DNA from: Planctomycetota bacterium | GTDB taxonomy: Bacteria; Planctomycetota; Phycisphaerae; SM23-33; FEN-1343 | DNA: 64,000 bases | NCBI GenBank assembly: GCA_012514895.1 | Contig: JAAYZK010000188.1 | Coordinates: 24,785 to 88,784 of the forward strand | Direction of reading: 5' to 3' | Shown: positions 13,195 through 21,269 of the stretch, piece after piece | Position numbering within the stretch: the first letter of the stretch is position 1 | Layout: every line of letters starts with the position of its first letter | Translations under genes and position numbers: made by a program | The notes under the pieces: generated by a model | The model's input: the letters and a program-made list of their open reading frames with translations, nothing else | The model's database searches: none | Told to the model about the DNA's origin: nothing

Positions 13195-14201
13195 TTCTGC
13201 TGGACGAAGGTCAGGAGCTTCTCGCGGACCTCGCAGCGGAGGGCCCAGGCGGCCGAAGCGTCGTCGGCGCTCATGATGGCGCGGATCTCCATGGTGCGGT
13301 CCGTCGCGTCGGTGACCTGCAGGGAGCTGACCCGGCGGTTCCAGTGCGCCGAACCCTGGAGGATCCGGTCCAGTTCCTCGCGGAGGGCCTGGACGGGGAC
13401 CGTGTAGTCCACGTGGATCTTGACGGCGCCGATGATCTCGCTGGTCGCGCGGGTCCAGTTCTGGAAGGGCTTGTCGATGAAGTAGGTGATCGGCAGCACG
13501 AGCCGCCGCAGGTCCCAGATCCGCACGACCACGTAGGTCAGCGTGATCTCCTCGATGCGCCCCCATTCGCCCTCGACGATGACCACGTCGTCGATGCGGA
13601 TGGGCTGGGCCAGGGCGATCTGGATGCCCGCCAGCAGGTTGCCCAGCGTCTTCTGGGCGGCGAAGCCCGCGACGATGCCGATGATGCCCGCCGACGCCAG
13701 CAGGCTGACGCCCAACTGGCGGACGGCGTCGAACGTCGTCAGCGCCGTGGCGAACGCCACGACGATGACGGTGACCGCGGCGATGCGGCCCAGGACGCGC
13801 AGGTGGGTGTGGATCTTCCGCGCGTGGAGGTTGTCGGCGACGTCGACGCGGAAACGCTGGTTGGCCAGGTCCATCAGGGCCCGGACCAGGGCCAGCAGGG
13901 CCCAGGCCGACACGGCGATCATCGCCAGGGCCCAGAAGTGTTCGAGCGTGAAGTCGGCCCCCGGGGTCTCGGACGTCACGTCCGGCATGCCCAGGCGGGC
14001 GAACAGCAGGACCACCCCGGCCGCGACCGGGGCGCCGCAGCAGCGCAGCACCGTGTGGCCGACGCGGCTGCGGCGTTCGGTCAGCACGCGGCGCAGCACG
14101 GCCCAGCCGACCAGGGCGACCAGGGCCCCGGCCGCCGACCACGCCGCCACGGGCCCGAAGGTCCCGGCGATCCACGGCCGTAGGTGGAGCAGCGCGTTCA
14201 T
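13152..14201 (-). CDS. MscS-family mechanosensitive ion channel
   Basis: LGVSLLASAGIIGIVAGFAAQKTLGNLLAGIQIALAQPIRIDDVVIVEGEWGRIEEITLTYVVVRIWDLRRLVLPITYFIDKPFQNWT. Confidence 0.93.
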   Translation of the reverse strand: MNALLHLRPWIAGTFGPVAAWSAAGALVALVGWAVLRRVLTERRSRVGHTVLRCCGAPVAAGVVLLFARLGMPDVTSETPGADFTLEHFWALAMIAVSAWALLALVRALMDLANQRFRVDVADNLHARKIHTHLRVLGRIAAVTVIVVAFATALTTFDAVRQLGVSLLASAGIIGIVAGFAAQKTLGNLLAGIQIALAQPIRIDDVVIVEGEWGRIEEITLTYVVVRIWDLRRLVLPITYFIDKPFQNWTRATSEIIGAVKIHVDYTVPVQALREELDRILQGSAHWNRRVSSLQVTDATDRTMEIRAIMSADDASAAWALRCEVREKLLTFVQQNYPDALPRLRIEQP

Positions 14202-14213
14202 GGGGTGGCGGGG

Positions 14214-15482
14214 CTACTTGTGAGGCCGGGCGATGGCTTCGACCTCCGGATCGGGTTCCAGCATCGCCTGCTCGATCTGGTGGTTCTCGCGCACGTGGAA
14301 GTGCACCTCGAACGAGTTGAGCAGGTCGATGTACTGTTCCAGCAGGCGGGTCAGCAGGAACTTCCTGCGGACCGTTTCCCGGGCGGCCTCGCCCATGCGG
14401 GCGCGCAGGCCGTCGTCCTTGAGCAGTTGGACGATCCGGCCGGCGGCCTCGGTCGTCGAGGCCACCAGATAGCCGTTGATCCCGTCGCGGATCTGGTAGC
14501 GGATGCCGCCGACCTTTCCGCCGATGACGGGCGTGCCCTTCCACATGGCCTCGGCGACCGTCAGGCCGAACCCTTCGCGCAGGGACTTCTGCAGCACCAC
14601 CGCCGCCCGCCGCTGCAGGGCGTTGACCAGCAGGCTGTTCTCCTGGTGGATGATGAGGATGCGTTCGGACTGCTGGCTGAGCAGCGACTCGTAGATCGCC
14701 TGGCCTTCCGGGTCGTCGGTCGCCGGCGCGCCGACGAGCACCAGCGTGGCGTCCACGTCCCGCTGGGCGATGCGGAACGCCTCGATCACCCCGTTGGGGT
14801 CCTTCCACCGGTCGAACCGCGACACCTGCGCCACCAGGGGCAGGTCGGTGGGGATGTTGTACTTGGCCAGGATCGCGTCGATGTGCTCTTCGCCCAGCGG
14901 CACGTTGGTCATGCTGAACGGATCGATCGCCGGCATGAAGAAGAACTGCGGGGGATGGATGTCCTGCTCGTAGTCCGGGATCGACACGATGACCGCCTGG
15001 TACTGGTCGATGAACCGCCGCAGGTACTTCCACAGGGCCATGTTCGGGCTGGTGAGGTCGATGTGGCACCGCCAGATCCACGGCCGCGACTGCGGGTACG
15101 ACTCGATCAGCGGCAACGGCTGGGGGTCGTGCACGACCACGAAGTCGTGGTGCAGGTGGTTGCGGACGGCGTTCTCGCGGTTGACCTGCTCGTAGACCCA
15201 CTTGGGGTGTTCCAGCAGCTCGATCTCCGCGCCCTGGATGGCGTTGTGGACCGACTTGGTGAACGCGAAGAAGTCCGGGTTGCCCTGGATGATCCGCCAC
15301 TCGGTCTTGATCTCCAGGTTGTTCATCAGGATGCTCAGGGGCGCCAGCATCGTCGCGACGCCCCCGCCGTAGTACGTCGAACTCATGTGCACGACCTCGC
15401 GGTCGTGCAGCGGCCTGGCCTTCTTCCAGATCCGCTCGATGGTCTCCTCGCCGACGAACTGGGCGTATTCTTCGAAAGCCAT
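14214..15482 (-). CDS. Trehalose synthase/glycosyltransferase, TreT-like (GT4)
   Basis: HDREVVHMSSTYYGGGVATMLAPLSILMNNLEIKTEWRIIQGNPDFFAFTKSVHNAIQG; QVSRFDRWKDPNGVIEAF; LREGFGLTVAEAMWKGTPVIGGKVGGIRYQI. Resembles the TreT family and sits next to treYZ. Confidence 0.85.
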   Translation of the reverse strand: MAFEEYAQFVGEETIERIWKKARPLHDREVVHMSSTYYGGGVATMLAPLSILMNNLEIKTEWRIIQGNPDFFAFTKSVHNAIQGAEIELLEHPKWVYEQVNRENAVRNHLHHDFVVVHDPQPLPLIESYPQSRPWIWRCHIDLTSPNMALWKYLRRFIDQYQAVIVSIPDYEQDIHPPQFFFMPAIDPFSMTNVPLGEEHIDAILAKYNIPTDLPLVAQVSRFDRWKDPNGVIEAFRIAQRDVDATLVLVGAPATDDPEGQAIYESLLSQQSERILIIHQENSLLVNALQRRAAVVLQKSLREGFGLTVAEAMWKGTPVIGGKVGGIRYQIRDGINGYLVASTTEAAGRIVQLLKDDGLRARMGEAARETVRRKFLLTRLLEQYIDLLNSFEVHFHVRENHQIEQAMLEPDPEVEAIARPHK

Positions 15483-15577
15483 GAAACCTCCTCCGCCCGC
15501 GGCGCGGGCCCGCGATGCCCTGTCCGAACTGCCTGTTCCGTTGGAATTCTAGACAGGGACGCCGGGCGGGCCGATGG

Positions 15578-16813
15578 CTATCGCCGGCCGGCGAGGCGCT
15601 GGTGGGGGCGGAGGCGGGGCGGGTCGGCGGTCTGGCCGGCCCAGAATCTCAGCAGGTCGGGATCGACCGTCACGAACGCCGGCACGTGGGCCGCCACGCA
15701 GTGCAGGGCGCCGCCCAGGCGGATGAGGGAGTCGACGTTGATCGGAACGATCTGCCACGTCGGAAGCAGCCGCCTGTACAGGTCCAGCACCTGCCGCTCG
15801 ACGGCCGGGTCGACGTCGGAGTAGGAGGGGACCAGCAGGACGCCGTTGGCGAAGATGACGTTGGTGTAGCTGCGCCACACGCCGTCACCGTTGGCAGGCA
15901 TGGGGACGCGGTAGACCTTCAGGGGCCCTTTGCTGGTGGGCAGCCCGCTGAGCCGTTCGGCCGCCTGCTCGAGGATGAAGGCGTTGATGGGGTCCTCGGC
16001 GGCGTCGCACTGGGCGACGACGGCGACGTCGGGGGCCGTGAACGTCACGAACATGTCGGCGTGCTCGGTCTCCTCCCCGTCCAGCGGGCGCAGGTTGACC
16101 CAGGTCCTGACGCGGAAGAGGTACTGCAGCAGGACGCGGATGTGTTCCTCGCCGTAGCCGCGGTCGATGTTGGAGTCGACCAGGGCGCTGGTGGTGACGC
16201 ACAGCCCGTCGCCGTTGTTGATGAAGTTGCCCCCGTCCAGGCGGAGCGGCACCGGCGTGGCGTCCAGGCCGAACTGCCAGCCCAGCCACGCCGGGGCGAT
16301 GTCCTCGGCCGCCGCCTCGGTGTCGTAGATGCCCTGGGCGTACTCGGTGTCGATGATCTCGACGGTCCCGTCGTCCTGGCGGACGAACAGGGGGCCGAAG
16401 TCCCGGGCCCACATCGTCCGCGCCGGGCTGATCACGAAGGTCACGGCATCGGCGGGGACGCCCTTGTCGCTGAGCAGCTTGCGGGCGATCTGGCGGTGCA
16501 GGTCGCCGGGCACCAGCACGATCAGGCGCACGCGGGTGTGGGTCGCGGCGACCAGCGTGGCGAAGACCTCCCCGTGCTGGGCGATCAGTTCGCCCCCGCC
16601 GAGGATGAGGGCCGACTGCGGCTGGAACTCGCCGGCCACGCCGGCGACCGGATCGAGAGGGGCGATCGCCTCGCGTGCGGCGGCGCCCGCGACGGGGCCG
16701 CCGGTGCGATCCGCGTCGGCCGCGAAGACCGCAAGGGCCATGCACACCGGCACAGCCAGCGCCGCCCCCAGCCGGCGCCGTCTTCCAAGGCTCATCCTGT
16801 CAGGCGTATCCAT
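15578..16813 (-). CDS. Agmatine deiminase-family (PAD_porph) enzyme with apparent N-terminal signal sequence
   Basis: ATG at 16813: MDTPDRMSLGRRRRLGAALAVPVCMALAVFAADADR; LDGGNFINNGDGLCVTTSALVDSN; EHADMFVTF; C-terminal GGALHCVAAHVP corresponding to the active-site Cys motif of the guanidine-group-modifying family. Confidence 0.85.
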   Translation of the reverse strand: MDTPDRMSLGRRRRLGAALAVPVCMALAVFAADADRTGGPVAGAAAREAIAPLDPVAGVAGEFQPQSALILGGGELIAQHGEVFATLVAATHTRVRLIVLVPGDLHRQIARKLLSDKGVPADAVTFVISPARTMWARDFGPLFVRQDDGTVEIIDTEYAQGIYDTEAAAEDIAPAWLGWQFGLDATPVPLRLDGGNFINNGDGLCVTTSALVDSNIDRGYGEEHIRVLLQYLFRVRTWVNLRPLDGEETEHADMFVTFTAPDVAVVAQCDAAEDPINAFILEQAAERLSGLPTSKGPLKVYRVPMPANGDGVWRSYTNVIFANGVLLVPSYSDVDPAVERQVLDLYRRLLPTWQIVPINVDSLIRLGGALHCVAAHVPAFVTVDPDLLRFWAGQTADPPRLRPHQRLAGRR

Positions 16814-16874
16814 GGGTGTTCCTTCGGCTCCCGCCGGGCCGCGGCCCGCCGGCGCGGACGCCGCGGCCGCTCCG

Positions 16875-18191
16875 TCATTCCGCCGCGTCGAGCGGGACGA
16901 CCGGCGGAATCGGCTTGATGAAGTCCTGGCGAAGGCTGTACGTGTACGCGCCCTGGCTGGGCACCAGCAGCACGTCGCCCGGCGCGATGCTTTCGCCCCA
17001 GTAGGCATACCCCCAGATGTCGTGCGGCGTGCACAGGCAGCCGTGGACGTCGCAGGCCTGCTCGGCGAGGGCCGGGCGGGTCAGGTTGACCACGGGGAAG
17101 AAGTCGGTCTCGAACCGCTCCCAGCCGACGGCGTTGGTGCCGGCGTCGGTGATGACCAGGTCCGGCGCCTTGCGGTCGACCACGCGCATCAGCAGGTGCA
17201 TCCCGTCGTTGCACAGCCAGCGGCCCGGCTCCAGGCAGATCGTCGCGCCCTCCAGCGGCAGGTGCTCGGCCGCAGCGGCGGCCAGCGCCGCCGCGAAATC
17301 CTCGATGGGCGTGCCCGCCTTCCACCATCGCCGCGGGTCGGGCAGGGCGTCGGCCGACAGCATGTGCCGCAGCGTCCCGGCGGGCGTAGCGGCGGTCTGG
17401 AGCCACTCGCCCGACTCGGGCCAGTAGCCGCCGCCGATGTCCACGAATTCCAGGGCCGACACCTGCCGGGCGGGCAGCGCCCGCAGCGTGCGGCCCAACT
17501 GGCCGAGGAAGTCCGTCTGGGCGGACGGCCGGAGGTTCCAGCTCGTGTGGAACTGCAGCCCCCGCAGGTCCACGTGTCCGCAGCGGTCCGCCTCGTCGAA
17601 GAAGCGTCCCAGGTCGGCCAGGGGGATGCCGAACTTCCGCCAGAACCCCCGCGGGTCGACCGTCAGGCGCACGCCGGCACGGACCGTCGCCCCGCGGGCG
17701 GACGCCAGGGCCTCCAGCCGGGCCAGCTCGGAGAAACTGTCGATGAGGATCGTCACCCGCCCGGCGTGCCCGACCGCCAGGGCCAGTTCCGCGTCGGTCT
17801 TGCCCGGACCGCTGAAGATGATCGACTCGGCCGGGAGGTCCAGGGCCACCTGCAGTTCGCGCCCGCTGGAGACGTCCAGCCCCAGCCCGCACGCCACCAT
17901 GACAGCGGCGACGTCCGGGCAGTTGTTGCTCTTCATCGCGTAGTAGACGCGGGTCGGGCGGCCCATCGCGGCGGCGAACGCGTCGCTGAACCGCCGCGCC
18001 CGGTCGCGAAGGGCCTGGCGGTCCAGGACGTACAGCGGCGAGCCGTGGCGGCGCACCAGGGCCAGGTACGACTCGGCGCGGGCGACGTGGCGGGCCACCA
18101 TCGACGCGATGGCCTCCGCCGGCACCTCCGGCAGCGGCTCGTTCATCGCAGCGGCCGCCTTGGCGAGCAGCGCGGCATGGGGATCGTTCAC
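16875..18191 (-). CDS. Fold-type III PLP-dependent decarboxylase (ornithine/diaminopimelate decarboxylase-like)
   Basis: YVLDRQALRDRARRFSDAFAAAMGRPTRVYYAMKSNNCPDVAAVMVACGLGLDVSSGRELQVAL; FVDIGGGYWPESG; LEPGRWLCNDG; HGCLCTPHDIWGYAYWGESIAPGDVLLVPSQGAYTYS. GTG start at 18191 overlaps the upstream stop. Confidence 0.87.
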   Translation of the reverse strand: MNDPHAALLAKAAAAMNEPLPEVPAEAIASMVARHVARAESYLALVRRHGSPLYVLDRQALRDRARRFSDAFAAAMGRPTRVYYAMKSNNCPDVAAVMVACGLGLDVSSGRELQVALDLPAESIIFSGPGKTDAELALAVGHAGRVTILIDSFSELARLEALASARGATVRAGVRLTVDPRGFWRKFGIPLADLGRFFDEADRCGHVDLRGLQFHTSWNLRPSAQTDFLGQLGRTLRALPARQVSALEFVDIGGGYWPESGEWLQTAATPAGTLRHMLSADALPDPRRWWKAGTPIEDFAAALAAAAAEHLPLEGATICLEPGRWLCNDGMHLLMRVVDRKAPDLVITDAGTNAVGWERFETDFFPVVNLTRPALAEQACDVHGCLCTPHDIWGYAYWGESIAPGDVLLVPSQGAYTYSLRQDFIKPIPPVVPLDAAE

Positions 18192-19501
18192 GCCGCGTCC
18201 TCCATGACCACCTGGACGCCGGCCAGCAGTTCCTCGCACTGGACCGCCACGGCGCGCTTGGGGTCCGGGCGGAAGATGATGAATCCCAGGACCCACAGGT
18301 CGTAATGCTCGGGCGGCAGGATGACGCGATGGCCCTTCTGGCGGATCAGCGTCACCTGGCAGACGCGGGGGTCGGCGGCGGCCTTGCGGGTGTCGATGTG
18401 GTGGATCGTGCCGCTCTGCGTGGCATGGATCCGGACAGCGACGTGGCGTTTCCACCGGTTGGCGGGCGGCAGGTGGATGGGGCGTCCTTCGGCGACGTCC
18501 AGCGCCAGGCCGATCATGTCCACGTCGCCGGCGCGGAGGATCAGGTCCGGCAGGCAGTCCCCGCCCGGGCGAGGGGCCAGTTCGAGCATCATCGGGCCTT
18601 CGGGCGTGACGATGAAGTCCGCCATGCACACCGAGCGGCTCAGCCCCACGGCGCGGGCGGCGCGCTGGAGGACATCGGTCAGGCGGGTGCGGCCCAGGCC
18701 GCTGGGCAGGCCGGCGGGAACCTCATAGCCGTGAATCGTGCCGAACGGGCCGCGCCGCAGGCGAACCTTCTTGGCCAGCCGCACGATCCGCAGCCCCTGT
18801 TCCTCCAGCAGGAAATCGCAGCTGTACTCGTCGCCGACGGCGTACTGCTCGGCGACGATCCGCTCGCGGGCGCCGGCGTACATGCGGTTGCCCGCCTGGC
18901 GGACCATCGCCTGCTGGATCGACGTGACGCCCGCCGCCGCCTCGTCGGGGCCGTTGCACAGGAAGACGTACTCGCTGCCCGAGCCGGTGGGGGGCTTCAG
19001 GACGCAGACGCCGCCGACGCGCTGTTGGAAGGCGACCGCCTCGGCGGCGGTGTGGATGATGGCGCCGTCGGGGCAGGGAACATCCGCCGCCCGCCAGACG
19101 CTCTTGCACTCGAACTTGTCGCGGCACAGCTCGACGGTGTCGAGGGAGGGGTAGGGAAGCTCCAGCGCCTGGGCGAGCTTGGCCGCCAGGGCGAGGGCTT
19201 CGCAGTCGTAGCAGGTGATGCCCCCCAGGCGGATGTCGTGGCGGCGCAGATGTGCGGTCAGGGCCCGGCGGACCCGCTGGGAGTTGCGCAGATCCTCCAG
19301 CAGTTCGGTCCGCTCATCCGGCGCCGGTTCGATCCCGCGGCTTCGCTCGGCCGGGTCGGTGACAAAGAGAGCACGCCCGGGCCACGTCCGGTCGATCCAA
19401 TGGACGTAGTCCGTGGTGGTGCCGACCACGAGCACGCGCGTGTCAGGCACGGCCGCGGAGGACCTCAGTCCGGTCGGAGGCGGTGTCGGCGCCGGCGTCA
19501 T
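18188..19501 (-). CDS. ATP-grasp domain ligase
   Basis: LALAAKLAQALELPYPSLDTVELCRDKFECKSVWRAADVPCPDGAIIHT...GGVCVLKPPTGSGSEYVFLC...RIVAEQYAVGDEYSCDFLLEEQ...MLELAPRPGGDCLPDLI. Start may be internal because it overlaps the upstream gene by about 59 nt. Confidence 0.85.
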   Translation of the reverse strand: MTPAPTPPPTGLRSSAAVPDTRVLVVGTTTDYVHWIDRTWPGRALFVTDPAERSRGIEPAPDERTELLEDLRNSQRVRRALTAHLRRHDIRLGGITCYDCEALALAAKLAQALELPYPSLDTVELCRDKFECKSVWRAADVPCPDGAIIHTAAEAVAFQQRVGGVCVLKPPTGSGSEYVFLCNGPDEAAAGVTSIQQAMVRQAGNRMYAGARERIVAEQYAVGDEYSCDFLLEEQGLRIVRLAKKVRLRRGPFGTIHGYEVPAGLPSGLGRTRLTDVLQRAARAVGLSRSVCMADFIVTPEGPMMLELAPRPGGDCLPDLILRAGDVDMIGLALDVAEGRPIHLPPANRWKRHVAVRIHATQSGTIHHIDTRKAAADPRVCQVTLIRQKGHRVILPPEHYDLWVLGFIIFRPDPKRAVAVQCEELLAGVQVVMEDAA

Positions 19502-20402
19502 CGTTTCGCACCTGATACAGAGGGCGAGGCGTCAGGTGGAACCGCTCTTTCCACCCGAAGTCGCCGCAGAGGAAATCCACCAGGTCAAAGCGCTGATGGC
19601 ACGCCCAGTCCATGTGATGGAAGTTGATTACCTTGGCGATCCCGGGCAGGGCCGGATCGGTTCCCCCGGCCAGGACCGTGTACGTGTTGCGGTACACCGC
19701 ACCGATGTCGACGGCCGCGACGCGATCGCCGGCCAGGACCGTCGTGACCCGCAGCCAGCCCCGCTCGTGCAGAAAGGCCACCAGCGCCCGGAAGGACTCC
19801 AGGAACCGCCCGTCGGCGAAATACGATCGTTCCCCCAGCGACGCCAGGTTCATCTCGAAGACCCTGTCGGCGTCGCGCAGGTCGTCGTGGCGGAAGCTCA
19901 GGCCGCCGCAGGCCAGCGCATCCATCTCGCGCTGAAGTTTCTTGCGGCTCTTGCCGGAGAAGCACTCGAAGTACCTGTCGAAGCTGTAGTTGTAGTCCGG
20001 CGGTCGGAACAGATACCCGATTTCGTCGACCGCCTCGTTCGCCGGCGCGGCGGGGAAGGACCCGGCCGTCAGGTAGCGCAGGTGCGCCGGTCGGGGGCAA
20101 CCGGCGAGCAGGGCCTCGGTGACGTCGGGCGAGGCCGCGACGATGCGGTTCTGTTCCAGCCAAGTCTTGCCGTGGTAGGTCTCGCCTGGGAAGCAGCCCC
20201 AGTAGCCGTGATCCTCGATGTCGCTCAGCGCCAGCAGTCCCTGGGGGGCCGACGGGCCGCCCGGGACGATGAACAGCGGGCGGTAGCGGTAGTGCCGATG
20301 AAAGCACAGCCGCACCTCCCACAGGTCGAACAACGTGGCCGTACCCACCAGGTGCTGCCACAGACGACCGCACGTCTCGATGTTGTCAATGACAGCGACC
20401 AT
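19443..20402 (-). CDS. GNAT/BioF2-like (FemAB-like) acyltransferase
   Basis: CFSGKSRKKLQREMDALACGGLSFRHDDLRDADRVFEMNLASLGERSYFADGRFLESFRALVAFLHERGWLRVTTVLAGDRVAAVDIGAVYRNTYTVLAGGTDPALPGIAKVINFHHMDWAC. Confidence 0.7.
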   Translation of the reverse strand: MVAVIDNIETCGRLWQHLVGTATLFDLWEVRLCFHRHYRYRPLFIVPGGPSAPQGLLALSDIEDHGYWGCFPGETYHGKTWLEQNRIVAASPDVTEALLAGCPRPAHLRYLTAGSFPAAPANEAVDEIGYLFRPPDYNYSFDRYFECFSGKSRKKLQREMDALACGGLSFRHDDLRDADRVFEMNLASLGERSYFADGRFLESFRALVAFLHERGWLRVTTVLAGDRVAAVDIGAVYRNTYTVLAGGTDPALPGIAKVINFHHMDWACHQRFDLVDFLCGDFGWKERFHLTPRPLYQVRNDDAGADTASDRTEVLRGRA

Positions 20403-20406
20403 GAAG

Positions 20407-20796
20407 CTACTTCCTCAGCGTCACATGCATTGTGCTGGACCGGCCGGCGAAGTACCGCTGGGCGAAGTCCCGGACGACGTCGGGGTCGTAGGGCTTGCAG
20501 CTGAACACGTCCAGGTAGGTGGCGTTGGTCAGGTTGGCGAAGTGGGCCGAGATCAGCGAGGTCTCGATCAACTGCACCATCGAGAAGCCGGCGACCTTCT
20601 CGTCTTCGCCGAAGTGGACCACCTGGGTCTCACCGAACCGCTTCATTTCGATGAGTTCGCACAGGTCGACCACGAACTGCTTGATGTAGTCGGCCGAGCG
20701 GATCAGGTCCGGATCGCAATCATAGATGTCGATGCTGGACGCCACTCCCCAGACGCCCTGTTCGATGGCACTCTCCTTCACGGCTTGTCCATTCAT
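20407..20796 (-). CDS. S-adenosylmethionine decarboxylase (SpeD/AdoMetDC-fold) proenzyme-like protein
   Basis: KQFVVDLCELIEMKRFGETQVVHFGEDEKVAGFSMVQLIETSLISAHFANLTNATYLDVFSCKPYDPDVVRDFAQRYFAGRSSTMHVTLRK. The Ser, His (+5) and Cys (+20) spacing matches the AdoMetDC Ser63/His68/Cys83 arrangement as I recall it for the Thermotoga enzyme. Confidence 0.85.
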   Translation of the reverse strand: MNGQAVKESAIEQGVWGVASSIDIYDCDPDLIRSADYIKQFVVDLCELIEMKRFGETQVVHFGEDEKVAGFSMVQLIETSLISAHFANLTNATYLDVFSCKPYDPDVVRDFAQRYFAGRSSTMHVTLRK

Positions 20797-20947
20797 CGCT
20801 ACACTCCTCTGTCAGACGGATTTGGCCCGCCTGATCTACCTGTGGGTCCGCCGTCGGCGTCCCCGGGTCTCCGTATCCCGCAGCCAGTGGCCGTCACAGG
20901 GGCGGCACACCCGGCGTGGTATACGCCGCGCCGTTAGGGGGGCGTAT

Positions 20948-20963
20948 CGCACACTGCGTGCCA
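20948..20963 (-). promoter_or_regulatory. Sigma-54 (-24/-12) promoter candidate for the speD-like operon
   Basis: Minus strand TGGCACG-CAGT-GTGCG against consensus TGGCACG-N4-TTGCW; GG and GC dinucleotides at the correct spacing; about 150 nt upstream of the speD-like ATG. Confidence 0.55.
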
Positions 20964-21078
20964 GAGAAATGCCAGAGGCCCGAAGAAATTCGATGCGGCG
21001 GTTTCTGGGCGATCTGCGCAAAAAATGCCGACCGGTTTCCGCAGACCGGCCACCTGAACCACCCCCGAAGGGCGATCT

Positions 21079-21249
21079 TCGGTATGCAGATACCGATTGT
21101 GGAGCGGCTTGGGAACCTCCACAATCCCTTGCAGTCCCGCCGGAGGAGCAGCCACGAAAAAACTGCTCAGGAAAGAGGAAAAGTCGCTTCCGTCCTCATG
21201 GTGTCGGTACGATAATGCCGAAATCTGCGGTCAGGTATCAGCGTACCGA
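21079..21249. promoter_or_regulatory. Cluster of palindromes, candidate enhancer/operator sites
   Basis: TCGGTAT-gcag-ATACCGA (21079-21096); GATTGTGGAG-N12-CTCCACAATC (21095-21126); TCGGTACG (21204-21211) ... CGTACCGA (21242-21249). Confidence 0.5.
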
Positions 21250-21269
21250 TTTGATGGACTGGAGAGCTC

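Noticed and set aside
11335-15300. 1321-aa minus-strand ORF spanning treZ, mscS and treT
   Set aside because: Crosses three well-supported genes on both strands; repetitive Arg/Pro/Gly composition.
21079-21126. Adjacent inverted repeats as an intrinsic terminator or riboswitch
   Set aside because: No T tract follows either palindrome and the location between divergent genes fits protein-binding sites better.
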